Part shown: positions 1 through 5,868 of the stretch, piece after piece
How positions within the stretch are numbered: the stretch's first letter is position 1
Layout: the number at the start of each line of letters is the position of its first letter
Assembly: GCA_947629965.1 (NCBI GenBank)
Contig: CANRFS010000041.1
Span: forward strand, 1 to 10,415
Reading direction: 5' to 3'
Origin: an uncultured Clostridia bacterium
GTDB taxonomy: Bacteria > Bacillota > Clostridia > TANB77 > CAG-508
DNA length: 10,415 nt
The notes under the pieces: model-generated
The model's database searches: none
Told to the model about the DNA's origin: nothing
What the model saw: the letters and a program-made list of their open reading frames with translations, nothing else
Position numbers and translations under genes: made by a program

Positions 1-49
1 ATGTGCGCCGCCAGCGTTTATCCTGAGCCAGGATCAAACTCTCTTGTTT
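1..49 (-). rRNA. 16S ribosomal RNA, 5' end (partial)
   Basis: Read on the minus strand, this contains the universal 16S 5' primer region AGAGTTTGATCCTGGCTCAG, followed by the conserved ACGCTGGCGGCG segment. The gene runs off the left edge, so only about the first 49 bases are present. The 5' boundary is estimated by aligning AGAGTTTGATC to E. coli position 8, so it may be off by a few bases. It is transcribed away from the rest of the window, from the two promoters described at 356-384 and 536-564. The sequence right after the primer site (GGATAAACGC rather than the commoner GGATGAACGC) may help lineage placement but is too short to use alone. Confidence 0.97.
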
Positions 50-166
50 TTTACTTCAGATAAACTTCGCATTACTTCGTCAAACTTCACTAAAAATTTC
101 CTCGCCGTACACACGTACTGTCTCGTCAATTTTTGTTCGTTTTCCTTGTCCTGCTCGTTTCTCTTT

Positions 167-188
167 GTAAAACCTTTTTTGGTTTTAC
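167..188 (-). repeat. 8-bp hairpin in rRNA leader
   Basis: This is a perfect inverted repeat, GTAAAACC / GGTTTTAC, around a 6-base loop that is all A on the rRNA strand. It lies within the transcribed leader. A strong terminator is unlikely because the sequence after it on the minus strand (AAAGAGAAACG) is not T-rich. It may help leader folding or processing. Confidence 0.5.
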
Positions 189-272
189 TTATCTCTAGAG
201 TTTTCTTAACTCATGTTAAACTTCTTGACGTTTTTTTACTTGGTTTTCTCCAATTCTTTTCTTTTTGAGTAC

Positions 273-290
273 GAATACTTCAAAGTATTC
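273..290 (-). repeat. 7-bp hairpin in rRNA leader
   Basis: GAATACT / AGTATTC form a perfect 7-bp stem around a 4-base loop on the leader strand, between the boxA-like site and the 167-188 hairpin. No T tract follows. It is probably a structural or processing element of the leader; the role is inferred. Confidence 0.45.
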
Positions 291-313
291 TCTTAAAGGA
301 ATTTATTGTTTAT

Positions 314-325
314 TTTTCAATGTAC
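314..325 (-). promoter_or_regulatory. Candidate boxA-like antitermination site in rrn leader
   Basis: The minus strand reads GTACATTGAAAA. This resembles the TTCTTTGAAAA / CATTGAAAA boxA-type sequences found in Firmicute rrn leaders, which recruit Nus factors to resist Rho termination. It lies about 25 bases after the predicted P2 start, a sensible position. The match is partial and the assignment rests on pattern and position only. Confidence 0.4.
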
Positions 326-328
326 TTT

Positions 329-348
329 GTTCTCTTTTTTCGGAGAAC
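329..348 (-). repeat. Hairpin at 5' end of P2 rRNA transcript
   Basis: The inverted repeat GTTCTC / GAGAAC has an 8-base spacer. On the minus strand it begins at or within a base or two of the predicted P2 start, so the nascent rRNA would begin with this hairpin, just before the boxA-like site. There is no T tract after it, so it is unlikely to be a simple terminator. Confidence 0.5.
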
Positions 349-355
349 GTTCATT

Positions 356-384
356 ATTATACTACTCAAGTTTTTAAATGTCAA
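356..384 (-). promoter_or_regulatory. rRNA promoter P2 (sigma-A, perfect consensus)
   Basis: On the minus strand there is TTGACA (384-379), a 17-base spacer, and TATAAT (361-356), so both hexamers match consensus exactly. The predicted start of transcription is near 349. Upstream (385 to about 415) is a run of A and T tracts that resembles an UP element. A perfect promoter just upstream of 16S is typical of the strong, growth-controlled promoters of rrn operons. Confidence 0.88.
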
Positions 385-535
385 CATATTTTTTAAATTT
401 TTTTAAATATTTTTGAGTACAAAAAAAATTAGCAATTTTTTCAGTTCTATGTGTAGTTTTAATTGTCCAAAATATTACTAATTTTATATTCATTCTTATA
501 TAAAATATGTCTTCATATTTACTTGGTACTCTCTT

Positions 536-564
536 ATAATAACATTTTATTTTTACAATGTCAA
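536..564 (-). promoter_or_regulatory. rRNA promoter P1 (sigma-A)
   Basis: On the minus strand there is TTGACA (564-559), a 17-base spacer, and TATTAT (541-536), with one mismatch in the -10. It sits 180 bases upstream of the P2 promoter in the same orientation. An A/T-tract region at 565-585 could act as an UP element. Tandem P1/P2 promoters are common in rrn operons of Firmicutes. Confidence 0.78.
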
Positions 565-648
565 CATAATTTTTAATTTTTTTCTGGAAGTTTATTCCTA
601 CCTATTTTTATGACATATCACTTTGTTTTTTTAATAGATTACCATTTA

Positions 649-1353
649 TTATTCTTCTTTTTTCTCTCTAATTAATATTAAAGGTGTTAATTCTTTTCCT
701 TGACCTGAAGGATTATCTCTTATTAACCCTTTTAATTCTTCTTCAGTTAATGTTATATCTGAGGAATATCCTAGTACTTCTTGTCCTAAATCGTTTGCAT
801 CTACTATCATACAGGTCATTCCTAATTTTTCTTTTATTTCATCACAAACTCTTGATGGATTTTCTGGTATTTTTATACCTATATCTCCGTATTCCTTCCA
901 TACATGATCATAAAATCCGTCTAGCCCGCTTACTTCTTGTCCTACTATTTTATAGAATACTCCTCTTTTTCCAAATAGTTTTGTAACTGCACTTGCTATG
1001 CTTGCCCATAATACTCTTGGAAGTCCAACTGTATCTATTGCATATTGCATTTTTATTGTTTCGCCTACTCCTACGCCTGCTGTGGTTTTTGATGCGAATT
1101 TTGATAAGAATTTTGCCCAAAATCCTATTTTTACATCTTCTCTTTTTACAATTCTATTTTGACATAAAGCTATTATTTTTTCACTACTTGAAATAATATC
1201 TCCTTCTTCATATATTGGGCTTACATATTCTTTAAAAATATCTATATAGTTTTCTCCCTGTTTTACAAATCTAGTTTTTATTGCATGCCTTAAATATGTT
1301 TTTCCGTTAACTTCAATTTCTACACTTTTGCCTTCATTCGCAAAAAATTCCAT
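649..1353 (-). CDS. Coenzyme F420-0:L-glutamate ligase-like protein
   Basis: The product is 234 aa and resembles the CofE/FbiB ligase family, which adds glutamate to coenzyme F420-0 using GTP. Visible family-like features are a GDIISSSEKIIALCQ segment at residues 51-65 (the position where CofE has its 'GD-hydrophobic-K' strand), a Gly-rich GVGVGE at 93-98, IPENPSR at 162-168, and a conserved-looking VDANDLGQEVLG block at 184-195. There is no signal peptide or membrane segment, so it should be cytosolic. The ATG is preceded by AAAGGTGG (1361-1368) with 7 bases of spacing. Nothing else of F420 synthesis (CofD, CofG/H) is nearby and most Clostridia lack F420, so the true substrate is uncertain. 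It is a single-gene unit with its own promoter at 1386-1414. I recognise the family with moderate confidence and make no claim about the exact reaction. Confidence 0.62.
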   Translation of the reverse strand: MEFFANEGKSVEIEVNGKTYLRHAIKTRFVKQGENYIDIFKEYVSPIYEEGDIISSSEKIIALCQNRIVKREDVKIGFWAKFLSKFASKTTAGVGVGETIKMQYAIDTVGLPRVLWASIASAVTKLFGKRGVFYKIVGQEVSGLDGFYDHVWKEYGDIGIKIPENPSRVCDEIKEKLGMTCMIVDANDLGQEVLGYSSDITLTEEELKGLIRDNPSGQGKELTPLILIREKKEE

Positions 1354-1385
1354 AGGATTACCACCTTTTTTAATTTTATGAATTT

Positions 1386-1414
1386 ATTATATTCTAAGTT
1401 TTTTAATTTAGCAA
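1386..1414 (-). promoter_or_regulatory. Sigma-A promoter for the F420-ligase-like gene
   Basis: On the minus strand there is TTGCTA (1414-1409), a 17-base spacer, and TATAAT (1391-1386). The -10 is perfect and the -35 has four of six matches. The predicted start is near 1380, giving a leader of about 27 bases before the ATG. Confidence 0.6.
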
Positions 1415-1423
1415 CGTATTATT

Positions 1424-1452
1424 AACATTTTTTTATTTTAATTGAATACATT
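1424..1452 (+). promoter_or_regulatory. Possible sporulation-type (sigma-E/K-like) promoter for ymxH
   Basis: AACA (1424-1427), 17 bases, then AATACATT (1445-1452). This fits the sigma-K/sigma-E style of an AC-containing -35 and a CATANNNT -10 except for the first base of the -10. It would place the start just before the ribosome binding site. In such AT-rich DNA the match could be chance; no good sigma-A promoter is seen instead. Confidence 0.28.
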
Positions 1453-1473
1453 TTTACTATATAGGAGATTAAT

Positions 1474-1707
1474 ATGGGAACAAAAGGATTAGATTTTAAA
1501 CATAAAGAAGTAATTAATATCAATGATGGAAAACGACTTGGATTTGTTCAAGATGTTACTGCTGATTTAGAAAGTGGTGTAATTACTTCTATAATTGTAC
1601 CTGGAAATACAAAGTTATTTAATATGTTTGCAGGAAATAACGATATTGTTATTCCCTGGAAAAATATTCGTTGTATAGGTGATGACGTTATATTAGTTGA
1701 AATCTAA
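1474..1707 (+). CDS. ymxH: YlmC/YmxH family sporulation protein (PRC-barrel)
   Basis: This 77-residue protein is a single PRC-barrel domain. The pattern is typical of the YlmC/YmxH group: a first strand ending in VININDGKRLGFV (residues 13-25), then an acidic turn (DVTADLESGVIT), a hydrophobic strand (SIIVPG) and the closing IPWKNIRCIGDDVILV. YlmC/YmxH proteins are small cytosolic proteins found in spore-formers, often encoded next to sigG. Their molecular role is not settled; PRC barrels generally act as small protein- or RNA-binding adaptors. Here the gene converges on sigG instead of following it. The ATG is preceded by AGGAGA (1463-1468) with 5 bases of spacing. Confidence 0.88.
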   Translation: MGTKGLDFKHKEVININDGKRLGFVQDVTADLESGVITSIIVPGNTKLFNMFAGNNDIVIPWKNIRCIGDDVILVEI

Positions 1708-1725
1708 TTTTATTGCACATTAAAT

Positions 1726-1754
1726 CCAAGTAAACAATATTTTTGCTTACTTGG
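1726..1754. terminator. Hairpin between convergent ymxH and sigG
   Basis: The inverted repeat CCAAGTAA (1726-1733) / TTACTTGG (1747-1754) has one further C-G pair inside. It lies 19 bases after the ymxH stop and 12 bases before the sigG stop on the facing strand. On the plus strand it is followed by a moderately T-rich stretch (ACTTTTCTTATTT). The minus side lacks a T run, so it most likely serves ymxH. Confidence 0.5.
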
Positions 1755-1766
1755 AAATGACTTTTC

Positions 1767-2540
1767 TTATTTATATAATTTTTTTATTCTAGCTATGGCA
1801 CTTTTTTCAAGTCTTGAAACCTGAGCTTGAGAAATTCCTATTTCTTCTGCGACCTCCATTTGTGTTCTTCCATCAAAGAATCTTTTTGATATTATAGTTT
1901 TTTCTCTTTTATTTAACTTTTTCATTGCTTCTGTAATAGTTATATTATCTGCCCATAGTTCATCTGTATTTTTTGTGTCTTTTATTTGGTCTACTATATA
2001 AATGCTTTCACTTCCTTCATTATATATAGGTTCTTGCAGTGAAATTGGATCTTGTATAGCGTCAAGACTTATAACTATTTCTTCTTTTTCTACACCTATT
2101 TCTTTGGCAATGTCTTCTATTGTAGGTTCTTTTTCATTCTCTTTTGTTAATTTTTCTTTAGCTTGAAGCGCTTTGTATGCTAAATCTCTCATAGATCTGC
2201 TAACTCTTATTGGATTATTATCTCTTAGATATCTTCTTATTTCTCCAATTATCATTGGTACAGCATAGGTACTAAATTGTACATTTAAATTTACATTAAA
2301 ATTGTCAATTGCTTTAATTAGTCCAACACATCCTATTTGAAATAAATCATCTGCATTTTCTCCCCTTCCACCAAATCTTTGGACAACACTTAAAACTAAT
2401 CTTAAATTTCCTTTAATAAATTCTTCTCTTGCTTCGTTATCTCCATTTTTTATTTTTATTAATAATTCATTTTTTTCTTCATTTGATAGCAGAGGTAATT
2501 TTGCAGTATTAACACCGCATATTTCAACCTTGTTAATCAA
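1767..2540 (-). CDS. sigG: RNA polymerase sporulation sigma factor SigG
   Basis: The 257-aa product is sigma-G, the late forespore sigma factor that directs genes for spore DNA protection (SASPs) and germination. The N-terminal KVEICGV motif (residues 4-10) is specific to this group. It is followed by region 2 (NLRLVLSVVQRF, DDLFQIGCVGL, FSTYAVPMIIGEIRRYLRD), region 3 (NPIRVSRSMRDLAYKALQ) and the region 4 helix-turn-helix (TQMEVAEEIGISQAQVSRLE) near the C-terminus. Length matches the family. The start is TTG at 2538-2540, supported by an ideal AAAGGAGG 8 bases upstream and by alignment of the N-terminus. It follows comEA with a 64-base gap containing a possible forespore promoter. There is no sigE or spoIIGA beside it, unlike the classical Bacillus order. 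Confidence 0.97.
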   Translation of the reverse strand: MINKVEICGVNTAKLPLLSNEEKNELLIKIKNGDNEAREEFIKGNLRLVLSVVQRFGGRGENADDLFQIGCVGLIKAIDNFNVNLNVQFSTYAVPMIIGEIRRYLRDNNPIRVSRSMRDLAYKALQAKEKLTKENEKEPTIEDIAKEIGVEKEEIVISLDAIQDPISLQEPIYNEGSESIYIVDQIKDTKNTDELWADNITITEAMKKLNKREKTIISKRFFDGRTQMEVAEEIGISQAQVSRLEKSAIARIKKLYK

Positions 2541-2548
2541 ATAAAAAA

Positions 2549-2556
2549 CCTCCTTT
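2549..2556 (-). promoter_or_regulatory. Ribosome binding site fixing the TTG start of sigG
   Basis: AAAGGAGG lies 8 bases before the TTG at 2540. There is no ATG in frame nearby that would keep the conserved EICGV N-terminus, so the TTG start is well supported. Confidence 0.8.
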
Positions 2557-2570
2557 GGATTTACTCGCTT

Positions 2571-2600
2571 AAAGTATTTCCAAATTTTGATCTTTTATGC
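2571..2600 (-). promoter_or_regulatory. Candidate sigma-F-type promoter for sigG
   Basis: The minus strand has GCATA (2600-2596), a 14-base spacer, and GGAAATACTT (2580s to about 2572). The second block fits nine of ten positions of the forespore sigma-F -10 pattern GGNNANAHTR, and the first fits the -35 pattern GYATA. The spacer is about one base shorter than usual. In Bacillus sigG is transcribed by sigma-F, so the site is in the expected place. Confidence 0.48.
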
Positions 2601-2604
2601 TTTT

Positions 2605-3240
2605 CTATTTTACACAAATATTTTCCTTTATACCTTCAAATTTTGAATCTCCTATTCCGGGAACGTTTTTAATATCTTCTATTTGCTTAAAATTGCCATT
2701 TTGCTGTCTATAATTAATAATTTTTAATGCAGTTGATGGTCCTATTCCATTTAATGTTTCAAGTTCTGTTTGAGATGCAGTATTTATATTTACTTTTTCC
2801 TGTTTAGTTGTAGTGTCGTTCTTTATTACGTTTTCACCTGCATCTTCTGTAATATTATTTGTTTCTTCTTTGTCATTTTTATTTGGTACATATATTTTTT
2901 GTCCATCTTTTACTATATATGCTAGATTAATTTTTGATAAATCCGCTTCTTTTGTTGCTCCCCCAGCAGATTCTATTGCATCTGAAATTCTGCTGCCTTC
3001 TTTTAGTTCTATTACTCCTTGTTTTTTTACTGCCCCTGTTATATGTACTACAATAAAGCTTTCTTCCTGCAAATTCTCTTGTTCTTCTGTTTGTTCTTCT
3101 ATAATATTATTTTCTTCTGTTTCTAAACTGATATAATCAGAATTGCTTGCCTTGGATATTATATAATATCCAATAAATAATAGTATAAATATTACTATTA
3201 TAATAAGAATTATTTTTTCTTTTTTGCTTAAAATTTCCAT
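2605..3240 (-). CDS. comEA: ComEA family DNA-binding protein
   Basis: The protein is 211 aa from the chosen start. ComEA is a membrane-anchored DNA receptor for natural transformation that hands external DNA to the ComEC channel. The layout is classic: a short basic N-terminus, one membrane segment (about residues 10-28, IILIIIVIFILLFIGYYII), an acidic Glu/Gln-rich linker, an SLBB domain (VHITGAVKKQGVIELKEG through INLAYIVKDGQKIYVP), a second polar linker, and a C-terminal double helix-hairpin-helix (INTASQTELETLNGIGPSTA ... FKQIEDIKNVPGIGDSKFEGI). An upstream in-frame ATG at 3253-3255 is rejected because the GGAGG site overlaps it; the ATG at 3238-3240 has GGAGG 8 bases away. comEC is not adjacent. 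It is upstream of sigG in the same orientation. Confidence 0.93.
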   Translation of the reverse strand: MEILSKKEKIILIIIVIFILLFIGYYIISKASNSDYISLETEENNIIEEQTEEQENLQEESFIVVHITGAVKKQGVIELKEGSRISDAIESAGGATKEADLSKINLAYIVKDGQKIYVPNKNDKEETNNITEDAGENVIKNDTTTKQEKVNINTASQTELETLNGIGPSTALKIINYRQQNGNFKQIEDIKNVPGIGDSKFEGIKENICVK

Positions 3241-3274
3241 ATGTAATACCTCCATAAATTTAATTATAAATATC

Positions 3275-3303
3275 TTGTTTTTAGTAATAAATTAATATAT
3301 TAT
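3275..3303 (+). promoter_or_regulatory. Possible sigma-A promoter for the carboxypeptidase gene
   Basis: TTGTTT (3275-3280), 17 bases, TATTAT (3298-3303). There are four and five of six matches respectively. The region is extremely AT-rich, so chance matches are likely. It would give a leader of about 35 bases. Confidence 0.3.
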
Positions 3304-3345
3304 ATTAATAGAATTGTTATATAGATAATTTGGAGATGATGTGAA

Positions 3346-4614
3346 ATGAAATATATAAAAAGAATTTTTATTTATTTTCTTATATTCTTAAGCTTAAGTT
3401 TAATATTATTTGGCAATGTAAATGCCGCTGATAAAACATCTCTTAGCATTGCTTCTCCTTCAGCTTTGTTAATGGATTTAAAAACTGGTAAAATACTTTA
3501 TAAGAAAAATATAGATAACAAAATGTACCCTGCAAGTTTAACTAAAGTACTAACTGCTATTATCACTTTAGAAAATTGCGATTTAAATGAAGTTGCTACT
3601 GTTAGCTATAATGCAGTTATGAGTATTTCTGCTGGATATGTTACAGCCAACTTGCAAGTTGGCGAAGAACTTACTGTAGACCAGTTATTACACGTTTTAA
3701 TGGTTGGTTCTTCAAACGATGCTGCAATTGTACTTGCAGAACACATATCGGGTTCTGTTGAAGAATTTTCTAAAAAGATGAACGAAAAGGCAAAAGAACT
3801 TGGTTGCACATCATCGAATTTTGTTAATCCTAATGGTGCTCATGATGAAAATCATTATTCTACAGCGCATGATTTGGCCATAATTTCTAGATATGCTATG
3901 CAAAATGAAACTTTTAGAACTCTTATATCTACTACTTCATATAAACTTCCAACTACAAATAAATATAATAAGGAAGATAGATTCTTTACTACTACAAATG
4001 CTCTACTTTTAAAAAATAATGTTTATTATTATAAATATGCTAACGGTGTAAAAACTGGATTTACCACTCCTGCAGGTAATTGTTTAATTGCATCTGCTAA
4101 AAAAGATAATTTAGAACTGCTTACTGTTGTTTTAGGTTCAGATCAAAATGAAAATGGTGAAAGTAATAGATATTTAGATACTAAAAAAATGTTTGAATAT
4201 GGGTTTAATAATTACGAGATGAAGGAAATTATTGGTTCTGGTGGAGTTGTTCAAACTATAAATGTTAAGCATGCTACAAGAAATACAAAGAAATTAGATT
4301 CTGTAGTTGCAGATGATATAGACGCATTAGTTAAAACATCTGATGAAGATTTAGCAATACTTCCACAAATTCATTTGAATGATGATTTGAAGGCTCCTAT
4401 AAATAAGGGTGATGTAATAGGTAGTGTTACATACACTGTAGACGGAATAGATTATACTACTGATTTACTTGCAAATAGCGATGTAAAAAAATCTAATGCT
4501 TTAATATATACTTTAATAATACTTGTAATTATTGTTCTAATATACTTATATTTAAAAGCAAAGAAACGTAAGAAAAAAAATAGAAGAATTAAAAAAAGAA
4601 TTATGAAATATTAA
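3346..4614 (+). CDS. D-alanyl-D-alanine carboxypeptidase (S11 family, DacF/PBP5-like)
   Basis: This 422-aa low-molecular-weight penicillin-binding protein removes the terminal D-Ala from peptidoglycan pentapeptides at the outer face of the membrane. It has a signal peptide (hydrophobic stretch residues 7-22, cleavage plausible after VNA at about 27). All three catalytic motifs are intact: SLTK at 64-67 (nucleophile Ser64), SSN at 122-124, and KTG at 236-238. The C-terminal region (about 290-385) fits the beta-rich PBP5 C domain. It ends in a membrane helix (about 386-404) and a very basic tail (KKRKKKNRRIKKR), so it is anchored at the C-terminus by a transmembrane helix, unlike the amphipathic helix of E. 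coli PBP5. GGAG at 3332-3335 gives a 10-base spacing to ATG. Sporulation homologues (DacF, DacB) exist, but the sequence alone does not say whether this one is vegetative. Confidence 0.95.
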   Translation: MKYIKRIFIYFLIFLSLSLILFGNVNAADKTSLSIASPSALLMDLKTGKILYKKNIDNKMYPASLTKVLTAIITLENCDLNEVATVSYNAVMSISAGYVTANLQVGEELTVDQLLHVLMVGSSNDAAIVLAEHISGSVEEFSKKMNEKAKELGCTSSNFVNPNGAHDENHYSTAHDLAIISRYAMQNETFRTLISTTSYKLPTTNKYNKEDRFFTTTNALLLKNNVYYYKYANGVKTGFTTPAGNCLIASAKKDNLELLTVVLGSDQNENGESNRYLDTKKMFEYGFNNYEMKEIIGSGGVVQTINVKHATRNTKKLDSVVADDIDALVKTSDEDLAILPQIHLNDDLKAPINKGDVIGSVTYTVDGIDYTTDLLANSDVKKSNALIYTLIILVIIVLIYLYLKAKKRKKKNRRIKKRIMKY

Positions 4615-4655
4615 TATATAAAATTTTACATCAGTTGTTTTTTTAAGTCAATAGT

Positions 4656-4695
4656 AAATGAGGAGGTAAAATAAATAATTTTCCCCCTCATTTTT
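4656..4695 (+). terminator. Rho-independent terminator after the carboxypeptidase gene
   Basis: The left arm is AAATGAGG-A-GG-t-AAAAT, the loop AAATA, and the right arm ATTTT-CC-C-CCTCATTT. The stem has one A/C mismatch and one bulged T, and is followed on the plus strand by TTTTTATTTAT. It sits between two convergent genes. The minus side has few T residues after the stem, so termination should be stronger for the plus-strand gene, but the structure may also slow transcripts from the LCP gene. Confidence 0.8.
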
Positions 4696-4704
4696 ATTTA
4701 TAAT

Positions 4705-5760
4705 TTATAATGTATTTACTGAATTAATAACATTATTTGCATCTATTTGTTCTTCAGGCACTTCTTCAGGTATTCCTCTGAAAAGTTTATCAACTAAAGA
4801 CTCTGTTTCTTCTTCATCATATAAGAAGAATGATAAACCATTTAAATAGTCTGAATCTCCTGGTAATCGTTCTGCTTGTATATTTTCTGCACTCATATTA
4901 ATCATATATGGTATATAATCTTTCAAATCATCAAAATTCATATTTGTTTTAACATATTCTCTTGCTATATCTATAATCTTTCCTATCTCTGTTATATTTT
5001 TTAATTGTATCATTTGTTTTGCAACTGTTATAATTACTTCTCTTTGTGTTCTCATTCTTCCAAAGTCTTCATTACCATAATCATATGAATATGATGTTCC
5101 ATCATTGTTATGTCTAAATCTAACAAGTTCTTCAACTTGCTCCCCATTTAATTTTTGCAATCCTTTTTGGAAATTAATATGTAGATCTTGTGTTTCATCG
5201 TCATATTTCATATTTATTGGTACATCGAATTCTATTCCACCAATTTCATCTACTAATTTTACTAAACCTTTAGTATCTATTAACACATAATTCTTTATAT
5301 CTAGCCCTGTTATTTTATTTACTGCTTCTAGAGTATTTTCAGGATTTTGTCCATTATTATATAATGAGTTTATTTTATCATATACAGAAGCATGGCTTTT
5401 GCTATCTCCAACGAATGTATCTCTTGGAATTGAAAGCATTGATGCTTCTTGAGTTTTTGGATCATATGAGCATACTATTATGGTGTCTGACATTCCTGTG
5501 CTTTCGCCCATAGCTAATACATATAATTTATCTAAATTTTTTACTGTTTCTTCATTGTGCCCAAGTAACGCAGCGAGCCAATTTCCATGTAAATCTTGAA
5601 CTCTTTTTACAAATAGACCTCCTGCTATTCCTAATATTATTAATACTACTAAGAATACTTTTAGTGCTACATGTTTTTTCTTTTTTCCTTTTACTGCTGT
5701 TTTTTTTGATTTTTGATTGCTTGATTTTATTTCTTCTTTTGTTTTTTCATGTTTTCCCAT
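4705..5760 (-). CDS. LytR-CpsA-Psr (LCP) family cell-wall glycopolymer ligase
   Basis: LCP proteins move teichoic acids or other glycopolymers from lipid carriers onto peptidoglycan outside the membrane. The 351-aa protein has a very basic cytoplasmic N-terminus (residues 1-30), one membrane helix (about 31-51), then the LCP domain. Characteristic motifs are SDTIIV at 91-96 (with the conserved Asp), SIPRDT at 110-115 (conserved Arg), KINSLYN in the 130s, LVDEIGGIEFDVP, LNGEQ followed by LVRFRH, and GRMRTQREVI. These are the usual pyrophosphate-lipid binding and catalytic positions. It has only a short acidic C-terminal tail and no extra domain. ATG is preceded by AGGAG with about 10 bases of spacing. 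It is monocistronic, with terminators on both sides. It is next to a carboxypeptidase gene on the opposite strand, which fits an envelope-maintenance neighbourhood. Confidence 0.95.
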   Translation of the reverse strand: MGKHEKTKEEIKSSNQKSKKTAVKGKKKKHVALKVFLVVLIILGIAGGLFVKRVQDLHGNWLAALLGHNEETVKNLDKLYVLAMGESTGMSDTIIVCSYDPKTQEASMLSIPRDTFVGDSKSHASVYDKINSLYNNGQNPENTLEAVNKITGLDIKNYVLIDTKGLVKLVDEIGGIEFDVPINMKYDDETQDLHINFQKGLQKLNGEQVEELVRFRHNNDGTSYSYDYGNEDFGRMRTQREVIITVAKQMIQLKNITEIGKIIDIAREYVKTNMNFDDLKDYIPYMINMSAENIQAERLPGDSDYLNGLSFFLYDEEETESLVDKLFRGIPEEVPEEQIDANNVINSVNTL

Positions 5761-5794
5761 ATTTTCACACTCCTAATTGAATTACATAGTATAT

Positions 5795-5823
5795 AGTATA
5801 ACAAAAAAAGATATAAATAGCAA
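5795..5823 (-). promoter_or_regulatory. Candidate sigma-A promoter for the LCP gene
   Basis: TTGCTA (5823-5818), 17 bases, TATACT (5800-5795) on the minus strand. The -35 falls in the loop and arm of the hairpin at 5803-5840, which itself should end the upstream operon, so the two elements share DNA. Confidence 0.45.
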
Positions 5824-5840
5824 TATTTATATCTTTTTTT
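5803..5840 (-). terminator. Terminator of the DUF5711-cvpA operon (perfect 17-bp hairpin)
   Basis: AAAAAAAGATATAAATA and its exact reverse complement flank a 4-base loop. Each arm ends in seven A or T residues, so on either strand the hairpin is followed by a T run, as in bidirectional intrinsic terminators. It begins 28 bases after the cvpA stop. The stem has only one G-C pair, so it is thermally weak despite its length. Confidence 0.68.
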
Positions 5841-5868
5841 AGCACTGTTTTTGTAAAATTTTCTACTT

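Larger units (their letters stand above)
50..349 (-). other. rRNA operon leader (transcribed spacer upstream of 16S)
   Basis: About 300 bases lie between the predicted start of the proximal rrn promoter transcript and the 16S 5' end. No credible protein gene is present; the open frame at 44-268 on the plus strand overlaps 16S and has no ribosome binding site. On the transcribed strand the leader carries, in order, a 6-bp hairpin at 329-348, a boxA-like site at 314-325, a 7-bp hairpin at 273-290, an 8-bp hairpin at 167-188, and a stretch near 53-95 with repeated ACTTC/AAACTTC units. Such leaders usually carry antitermination sites and one side of the RNase III processing stalk. The partner strand of a stalk would lie downstream of 16S, outside the window. 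Confidence 0.75.

Noticed and set aside
44..268. 74-residue open frame on the plus strand
   Set aside because: It overlaps the 16S 5' end and the rRNA leader, lies antisense to the rRNA, has no ribosome binding site, and its composition reflects translated AT-rich leader.
3253..3255. Upstream ATG as the start of comEA
   Set aside because: The GGAGG ribosome binding site overlaps this ATG and lies at a good distance from the next ATG at 3238-3240.
4660..4680. GAGGAGG as a ribosome binding site for a small gene
   Set aside because: No ATG/GTG/TTG frame of useful length follows; the bases form the left arm of a terminator.
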